Positions 56,802 to 64,000 of a stretch of 64,000 nt of DNA are shown here, piece by piece. This DNA is from Maratus speciosus (lineage: Eukaryota > Arthropoda > Arachnida > Araneae > Salticidae). The stretch lies in NCBI GenBank assembly GCA_963932465.1, contig OZ010792.1:515081100-515145099 (forward strand). Direction: 5' to 3'. The notes beneath the pieces are model-generated. The model saw only the letters and a program-made list of their open reading frames with translations. It made no database searches and was not told the DNA's origin. How positions within the stretch are numbered: position 1 is the first letter of the stretch; each line of letters starts with the position of its first letter. A program made the position numbers and the translations under genes.

Positions 56802-57527
56802 CAGGGCCGAAATTAGCCTTTTTTGCGCCCGGAGCAAACATGAATTTTGGCGCTCCCCCCCCCCCCCCCCCTTTTATTCCTCAAACTATATTTACAAAGA
56901 GAATTTTACTAATTTTCTAATGGCCGACTTATTTCAAAATTTAAAATATGTAATCATAAAATATGTAATACTGAACTACGTAAATTGAATGTGACGTTTG
57001 TTGTAATTATAGTTCGTTTTTATAAAAGAATTCGCTTGTATTACCGACTATTTACAGTGTTTGCTTATACAGTAGAGTTCCGATTATACGAGTCCCGCTT
57101 AACCGAGTTTCCGCTTTAACCGAGTTATTTTCTTCTAATGGACTGATGGATTTCATTATTACGAAACAGCCATTATAAATGAAGTGTTAGGTGAAGATGA
57201 AAGAGCAGTCGTAAAAAGTTTGAAGTCTGATTTTCTGGTCAGAATGGGAAAAAAAAATGGCCATATATTTTTTCTTTCAAAAAAAATTATGGGCATTTTT
57301 TTTTTTTCATTCTGACCAGAAAATCAGAGTTCAAACTTTTTACGGCTGCCCTTTCATCTTCACCTAACACTTCATTTATAATGGCTGTTTCATAATAATA
57401 AAATCCATCAGTTCATCAGAAGAAAAGGATCGATTCCAAAGGTATAATCTTTCACTTGGCGCCCCTTGGCTCTGGCGCCCGGGGCACATGCCCCCTCTGC
57501 CCCCCCCCCCCTTAATTTCGACCCTTG
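56802..57527. mobile_element. hAT-type MITE with an internal foldback (family F copy 1)
   Basis: Ends CAGGGCCGAAATTAGCC and, inverted, TTAATTTCGACCCTTG. GC-rich subterminal gcgcccggagca and ggcgcccggggcacatg. An internal palindrome spans 57112-57424 (tgattttctggtcagaatg and its inverse around a T/A-rich centre). A Tigger-like end, cagtagagttccgatta, lies at 57071. The target duplication is not clear. The second copy is at 62805-63685. Confidence 0.75.
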
Positions 57528-57606
57528 CTATGCAGAATCCTGTCTAATACGAATAGTTTTGCAGTCCGCATCTATTGTGTTTTTCAGGTTTTGTTGCACT
57601 TTGTTT

Positions 57607-58525
57607 AGTAAAACCTGGGAAAACAGAACTTGTTTACATAGGAATCCTGTCTTAACCCTTTATGTCCCGAATTATAAATAAAAAATTTGCTGATTTTCAG
57701 TAATTATCTTCGTTAATGTCTGAAAATATCCAAAATAACTTATATAATAACAATTTTATTTTTAGATAGATTTTTAAATAAAACTGATTTAATAAAACGG
57801 TAGTTAGTTTGGGTTTTTTTTTTTTTTTTGTAAAATATTGACAAGAATAATTAGATTTATTAATAAAAATTACTGTTATGGAAACCTCACGATTCTTACA
57901 AGAACAATGTAGTTAAATATAATAGTTTTCCTATCTATATAACCGAAAAGAGTTTTGTAGTTGCAAATTTTTCGTAAAACATTTTTTAATAGGAGAAAAG
58001 CTAAATCCCTGTAAAGGGTTGAAAAAATAACCCCATTAAAAAATATTTAGCTTCGGCTATTTTGCTGTGCTTACTGAATGGGATTCAGCGAAGTATTTTG
58101 TATGAGAAGTACCATCTACTTTTATTAGTAGACGAATTAAGGAAATTTTATATTGCATTTTTTTTTATGGGACTTAAAAGGCCCGTCGGAGCATAAAGGG
58201 TTAAACACAAAAAATTCATAGTCCAAGGAAGGAATATCTCACAGCTATAGAAGTACAATCAGAAACCTTTCCAAAACGGAATTCGTTTTGGTTTTTAGCG
58301 ATGATGCTTTCATAGATTCTACTATATAAAATTAATTATTTTTATTTAGTCTAGTAAAATCTACTAAGGCGGAATTTGAAGTGACCGGAGAGAGATTCCG
58401 CTTTAGATAGGCTTCCATCTTATCAGGTGTAATTGTATGGTATTTCGTCCGTAAGGAACATGAATTTGTTACGTTTGAGACAGGATTCCGTTATAGACTG
58501 GTTAATTTTTTCATAGGATTTATTG
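57607..58525. mobile_element. TA-flanked MITE interrupted by a piggyBac-like MITE
   Basis: Left end tagtaaaacctgggaaaac and, inverted, right end ttcataggatttattg plus TA. aggaatcctgtc near 57645 is matched by gacaggattccgtt near 58480. Ends are diverged. The insertion 57656-58200 lies in the left arm. Confidence 0.55.
57656..58200. mobile_element. piggyBac-like MITE, TTAA target
   Basis: CCCTTTATGTCCCG and, inverted, CGGAGCATAAAGGG are flanked by TTAA at 57652-57655 and 58201-58204. 545 bp, no frame. Confidence 0.85.
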
Positions 58526-58774
58526 TATTTTTATATCCCGATTTAGGAGGCCGTGTCCCGATTTTTTTTCTCATTGTCCCGCTTTTTTGTGACAGTATAC
58601 CTGGCAACTCTAGTTGTGACTTTTGACTCGCTCGAAACGGGTTATGAAATACTCACTAAGGTGAAGCTTTTATTACTCTCTGGTCGCTTATAAATAAATG
58701 TTAATATCTTGGCGACGTCTGAAGGTGAATTTTTAGATTAATCGTGTTTCAAAAGACTGTTTTTTTTTCAAGTA

Positions 58775-59045
58775 TACGATGTACAAAGACGAGTGAAACA
58801 TAAAAAGATACATACACTCAACAAGTTTCTGGGACATACTAGAAATGTTCAATGTGTGCGCCCTTAGTCACCCGGCACACATCTCAACGGTCATCCAGCT
58901 CCGTCCATACGTTCAATAGCATGTTTCTGTCAATGTTCGTCACAGCAGTAGTGATGCGTTCCTGCACGCGAGCTACGAGACGGGGTTTTAAACTTGGTGA
59001 GTGTATGTATCTTGTCATGTATCACCCGTCTTTGTAGGTCGTATC
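58775..59045 (-). mobile_element. Mariner-like MITE keeping a transposase C-terminus
   Basis: tacgatgtacaaagacgagt and agatacatacactcaacaag near 58775-58830 are inverted at 58998-59045, giving imperfect terminal repeats of about 55 bp. Between them the minus strand reads R-V-Q-E-R-I-T-T-A-V-x-N-I-D, then L-N-V-W-T-E-L-D-D-R-stop-D-V-C-R-V-T and G-A-H-I-E-H-F before a final stop. This is the C-terminus of a mariner/IS630-type transposase common in arthropods. One in-frame stop replaces a residue. The rest of the gene is deleted. Confidence 0.75.
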
Positions 59046-59715
59046 CCTCTCAATACATAGTGTTTTGAAACCCGATGAATCGTTTAAGCTAACCCTGTGC
59101 ATTATTTTTAATTCGTTGAACTAGTTCTTGAACTTCAAAAACAGCAATTCGGTGTGATGTTTTTAGTTTTTCTTTTTATGCGTGAAAAAACTTTTCGATC
59201 GACAGAAATGGAAGTAGAAGTGCTCATGCTCATGCTCATTTAAATGCGCACACTTATGTGCAAAGCGTCGACGCTCGGACAGACGATCTTCTGGGCAGTA
59301 CCAAGAGGCCAGAACAGCCCATAACGAAGCAAGAACAATGCAAAATGAACGAGACAATTAAACAGAAGGATACTTGTACGGGCTCGGGAAAGTGGACTGA
59401 TATCACAGAGCTTTTTGCCGACTCAATAGATTGGGAAGAGAACAGAAACTTTAAATGCGTTTTTCTCGAAATAACTTTTTTCAAACTGGTAAATATGGTA
59501 TATCTCAGAAACTTTTCAACCCATTTCATTCCAACCAGTTGCAAATTAAAGATCAAAATGTCGATAGTCACTACAGTCAAATTTGTCGCCGTTAATTTAC
59601 ATGACATTTGCGTGGACTAAAGGTAAAAAAAAAAGGTACTTTAATATTAGCCGGGCGCAGGTGATAGACCGCCAATTATTTTCCCCATCGACATCATTCG
59701 TATTGTATTAATTAC
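59046..59715. other. Stretch with overlapping open frames on both strands, no recognised gene
   Basis: Frames of 120 codons (plus, 59258-59620) and 117 codons (minus, 59607-59254) overlap almost completely. Neither shows a domain, signal peptide or splice context I can support. Confidence 0.4.
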
Positions 59716-59719
59716 ATTA

Positions 59720-62400
59720 AAACACAAACCTTTCACCTTTCACTCATTTTCTTTAAAATATATAACTTACAAGGAAGTTTTCCTTACAGCGCATACTCAG
59801 AATATGTTGAAAAAAATGCTAGTGAAACTACTCATGCATGTAATAAGGGATCAGTCAAATTTATCGGCGGAATTTCAGTAGAAAGTCTGTAAAAAAATAA
59901 ATACTTTCGAATATTTGGCGCGAAAATGTGAAAGTGACACGCGATTTGGAGAGCAGGATTTTTCCTCGCCAACAGCAAACGATTTTAATGCATCTGAAAA
60001 TTGTTTTTTAGAATGCACGGTTTTTAAGGAATTTAAACTTAATCAGTAAAAGAGGTTATTATATATTTTTTATATTACATATATTTGTTGCTTGTTGCTG
60101 TAGTTATTTAATTTTATCCCTGTAAAAATATTTTCTATGCTTTGCAAGTTGCAAATATCTATTTTAAGTTATAGTCAGCTGAAATTTGATTGCCATAATA
60201 CATTTCCATATTGAGGACAAAGTCGTTTCCATAGCAACAAAATCAAATTGACAGTGTTGTAGCTGCCTTATTACTTTCTTCTATCTTTACAAGAAGAAAG
60301 TATTGGATTCATGAAAATTTTCGACTTTCGGTTTTCGACGGATTTACACGTTTTAGGGGTCAGAGATTCCAAAAAACATGTTTTTACAAAATGTCTGTCT
60401 GTGACTCTGTGAGTCTGTCTGTCTGTCTGTCTGTGTGTATGTGACACAAATTTTGTGGGCGCTCTATCTCAAGAACTAATGCACGGAATTTAATAAAAAT
60501 TTATATTAAGTTAGTCCCTAACACGAATTGATGCTGATTAGTTTTTGGTGTAAATCGCTCAACAGGTGGCGCTGCTATGCTGCATTTCCCGCGATTTCTG
60601 CACTAGCTCTATCTCAAGAACTAATGCACGGATTTTCATCAAACTTCAGATTTAGTTAATCATTGATATGAATTGGTGCTGGTAACGTTTTGGTGCAAAT
60701 CGCCCAACAGATGGCGCTGCTATGCTGCATTTTGCAGCATTTACACGATTTTCGTAATAGCTCTATCTCAAGAAATAATGCACGGATTTTCATCAAACTT
60801 CAGATTCTGTTAGTGCTTCACATGAGTTGACGTTTTGCACCTTGTGGTGTAAATCGCTCAACAGGTGGCGCTGCTATGCTGCATTTTTATGATTTCCGCA
60901 ATGGCTCTATCTCAAGAACTAAAGCACGGATTTTCATGAAACTTCAGATTCATTTAGTCCTTGATACGACTTGATGCTGATTACGTGTTGGTGCAAATCG
61001 CTCAACAGGTGGCGCTGCTATGCTGCATTTTTTTACAATTTCCGCAGTGGCTCTATTTCAAGAACTAATGCACGGATTTTCATCAAACTTCAGATTCAGT
61101 TAATCCTTGACATGAATTGATGTTTTGTACAGTTTGGTGTAAATCGCTCAACAGGTGGCGCTGCTATACTGCATTTTTTACAATTTCAGCAATAGCTCTA
61201 TCTCAACAACTAATGCTTGGATTTTCAACAAACTTCAGATTCATGTATACTTTGATATGAATTAGTGCTGCTTGTGTTTTGGTGCAAATCTCTCAACAGG
61301 TGGCGCTGCTATACAGCATTTTTCACGATTTCTGCAATCGCTGTATCTCAAGAACTAATGGACATATTTTCATCAAACTTCAGATTCAATTACTCTTTGA
61401 TATGAAATGATGCTGACTACGTGTTGGTGAATATTGCCCAATAGGTGGCGCTGCTATGCTGCATTTTGCACTATTTCCTCAATAGCTCTATCTCAAGAAC
61501 TAATGCATGAATTTTCATCAAACTTCAGATTCAAATACACCTTGATAAATGTTGATACTGATTATGTGGTAGTTTAAATCGCTCAACAGGTGACGCTGTT
61601 ATGCTGCATTTGTCATGATTTGCGCAATAGCTCTATCTCAGGAACTAATGCACGGATTTCCCCCCAAACTTCATATTCAGATAGACATTGACATATGTTG
61701 ATGATAATTAGGTTCTGGTGTAAATCACCCAATAGGTGGCGCTGCTATGCTGCATTTTGATGGATTTACACGATTTCATGGACAGTAATATCTCAAGAAC
61801 TAATGCACGGAATTTCATCTTTTTAGAATCCTCATGATGAGCATAGATGCACTGTGATAATGAATTTTGAAGTATTGACAAGTATGAGATAGAAGAAAGT
61901 TTTGTGATGGCCACAACATACTAGTTTTTGAGCTTGAAATAATTTAAATCAATTTAAATTTAGTTTCAAATCGTAAAATATGATATTTAAATTTTATTAT
62001 AAATACATATAAATATGTATGACAAACTATAGTTAAAACAAACTAAAAATGACAAAACTATAGTTAAAACACATTAAATTACAAAACTAAAGTTATTTAA
62101 ATTAAGCTTATGTAAACAAATTGAACATAAAAAGTTTTTTTTCCTACATAAAAGCGTAATTTTTTTTTTTCATCGCCAACCGGTGATAAATCGCCAAATA
62201 AACGAAAATTTTGTTATTTTTTTACGGACACTGTATCGGAGTTCCGCCAAAAAATTTTTTATAAACATATGCACCCATATGAGAAGAACATTCTGTAATT
62301 TTTTCAGATTTTTCTGAGTATGCCCGTATGGAGACCTTCCTTGTTAGATGAAAATACATATATTACATACATTTTAAATACACGTCTTTCACTCATTTCA
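59720..62400. mobile_element. Diverged inverted repeats bracketing the tandem-array element
   Basis: 59770-59980 (aaggaagttttcc, gcatactcagaa, ggcggaatttc, gtaaaaaaataa) is a diverged inverse of 62165-62345 (ttatttttttac, gagttccgcc, ttctgagtatgc, ccttccttgtt). This could be an older element into which the array element at 60273 was inserted. Outer ends not resolved. Confidence 0.5.
60273..61900. mobile_element. Array element of ~145-bp tandem units (family D copy 2)
   Basis: Bounded by exact 14-bp inverted repeats ACTTTCTTCTATCT (60273-60286) and AGATAGAAGAAAGT (61887-61900). Ten units start at 60461, 60606, 60760, 60904, 61050, 61195, 61340, 61485, 61630 and about 61785. Each has ctctatctcaagaactaatg, catcaaacttcagattca and caacaggtggcgctgctatg. 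Unit length is 144-146 bp except one of 154. A (gtct)n tract precedes the array. It has the same ends and leader as 37412-38200, which has four units. Confidence 0.9.
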
Positions 62401-62444
62401 TGTGAAATTAAAAAAAGAAAGATGAAAATAATAAGACAATAATA

Positions 62445-63411
62445 ATCGTTCGCCCGCAAGAAAAGTGACACATCTCGTTAAAATTCCTTTTTTCGTTTTA
62501 TTCCACTAATATAGGTCTGTTATAGGTCTGTCTTGCTACACAAACAGTTTCATAAGTGTAGTTATCCAGAAAATCGTTTTATTACGCTATATGTCCATTC
62601 GTGACCACAGAAGGGGGACAGATTGTGTGGGTAGGTAAAATTTCACAACTCACTAAAATGGATCTGCGTCTTCATTCTTGAGTGTTTTACGCTTTTATGC
62701 ACGTTTTTACTGCTGCATGTAGAGCTAAGGGCTATATTTCATGTTACAGCAAAAACAGACAAATCTTCTTTTTCCGCTCCTGTAAAATTTATTTTTGTCG
62801 AGATCAGGGCCGAAACTAGCCTTTTTTGCATCCGGGGCAAACATGTATTTTGGCGCCCCCCTCCCCTCCTCTTCCGCAAAGTATGTTTACAAAGAGAATT
62901 TTAACCGAGTTGTTTTCTTCTGATGGACTGATGGCTTCCATTATTATGATACAGCCGTTATAAATGAAGTTTTAGGTGAAGATGAAAGAGCAGCCGTAAA
63001 AAGTTAGAACTCTGATTTTCTGGTCAGAATGGGGGGGGGGGGGGGGGGGGATGGCTATAAAAGTTAAAATTCTGATTTTCTGGTCAGAATGGAAAAAAAA
63101 TGGCCATAATTTTTTTTTTTTTTTGAATGAAAAAAAAATTATGCCCATTTTTTTTCCTATTCTGACCAGAAAATCAGAGTTCTAACTTTTTACGCCTGCT
63201 CTTTCATCTTCACCTAACACTTCATTTATAATGGCTGTTTCATAGTAATGGAAGCCATCAGTCCATCAGAAGAAAATGATCCATTCCAAAGGTATAATAA
63301 GTTCGATTGAAATAAACTATTTAATACTTTGAGCAGAAAGAAGAAGCTACACCTGCAATTTTCATAGAATCACATAGCTGAAAATGTGTACGGTTTAGTT
63401 ATCTCTAAAAT

Positions 63412-63447
<36 letters not shown>

Positions 63448-63740
63448 CATATTAAATCTTGAAAACGGAATCGAAAAAAATGCCGCTTTATACAGGATCC
63501 TTATGCCATATCGTCTTTAGATACTTCTATGCTTTGTCATACGCCAGGCAGGATGATTTTAACAATACCGTGCTAAACATAGATGTGAGAAAAATCGACA
63601 AAGAAAATCTTCATTTGGCGCCCCTTCGTCCTGGCGCCCGGGGCACATGCTCTCTCTGCCCCCCCCCCTCCTAGTTTCGGCGCTGGTGAGATGTGTCACT
63701 CTTCTTGTGCATGGGCGATATAATAAAACCAAGGCATTTT
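62445..63740. repeat. Interspersed repeat family E, copy 2, carrying the family F MITE
   Basis: cgcccgcaagaaaagtgaca, tttcataagtgtagttatc, ttattacgctatatgtccat and ttatttttgtcgagat follow the order of copy 1 at 54890. The sequence resumes after the MITE at 63686 (gtgagatgtgtcactcttct, gggcgatata). Confidence 0.7.
62805..63685. mobile_element. hAT-type MITE with an internal foldback (family F copy 2)
   Basis: Ends CAGGGCCGAAACTAGCC and, inverted, CTAGTTTCGGCGCTG. Left flank gtcgagat (62797-62804) and right flank gtgagat (63686) are an 8-bp duplication with one base lost. The foldback at 62905-63285 holds tgattttctggtcagaatg modules in both orientations, with a G run of about 18 (63031-63050) and a T run of about 30 (63415-63445). 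Confidence 0.8.
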
Positions 63741-64000
63741 ATTGCAATACTAATGCGTCGTTTCTAATTTGCACATCCAAAAAATAAAGCTGCTACTGGC
63801 GAGATTTGCGACCAGCTAACATAAAAATACCAAAAAGAAAAAAAAACTTATAAAAGGCAATTTAAGTGTTTCAGACGCTGTAAAATACTGAAATATGTTC
63901 AAAGATTGTACATTTCAGTTGGGACGATAGTGGCTAGGTCACTATGCACATTTAATGTGCTTATACATAACGTTATCATTTTAGGGGGGAGAGGGGGTCG
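63741..64000. other. Gene-free end of window
   Basis: AT-rich sequence with no recognisable feature; ends in a G-rich tract. Confidence 0.5.

Noticed and set aside
56573..56920. 115-codon plus-strand frame
   Set aside because: It starts in a T run and crosses the boundary of a repeat into a MITE, ending in a C run; not a gene.
59254..59620. Overlapping 117- and 120-codon frames on opposite strands
   Set aside because: Both have low-complexity or unremarkable composition, no domain and no splice or start context; likely chance frames in a less AT-rich patch.

Overview
This is an AT-rich, repeat-dense stretch of an animal nuclear genome with no operons, few long open frames and many nested transposons. 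The mix of Tc1/mariner, pogo/Tigger, hAT and piggyBac-like DNA elements, a LINE carrying RNase H, Copia, probable Gypsy-type LTRs and a Penelope-like element fits an arthropod. A chelicerate such as a spider is my best guess, but it is an inference from general character and no species marker is visible. I see no tRNA and no complete, unambiguous host gene.

Left part (1-12 kb). A degenerate ~31-bp minisatellite (60-640) is followed by three plus-strand exon-like segments (986-1163, 4998-5137, 6985-7191). Their splice-site motifs and reading phases are compatible. Their introns hold a foldback-like palindromic element flanked by an exact 41-bp direct repeat (2339-3756) and a deleted Tc1-like element (5340-6141). 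Just downstream lies a frameshifted pseudogene (7758-10230) for a C2H2-finger, transposase-like protein of a type widespread in animal genomes. The two may be the two genes of one old mobile element, or a host gene beside a transposon.

Middle (12-34 kb). Small DNA transposons, a 42-bp and a 55-bp tandem array, a 5S-rRNA-like sequence on the minus strand (17905-18017), a Tc1 transposase C-terminus (20540-20834), a 1.3-kb hAT-derived element (21580-22917), a solo-LTR-like block, two inverted copies of a Tc1-type non-autonomous family (27190-28319 and 30180-31236), and recurring copies of one ~1-kb interspersed repeat.

34-44 kb. A 5'-truncated LINE (34562-35893) is the only long open frame. It is followed by the 3' end of a Copia element on the minus strand, a Penelope-like GIY-YIG remnant between inverted arms, and a triple nest: an LTR-derived element (40080-43466) containing a hAT element (40925-43405), which contains a hAT MITE (41553-42305). 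All three layers have exact target-site duplications.

44-64 kb. Tigger/pogo derivatives that keep transposase C-termini, a foldback element split by a piggyBac-like MITE, several hAT MITEs with 8-bp duplications, and a 1.6-kb element built on a ~145-bp tandem array (60273-61900) that also occurs at 37412-38200.

The window is therefore best read as transposon strata. Target-site duplications and paralogous empty sites let the order of several insertions be worked out directly from the sequence.
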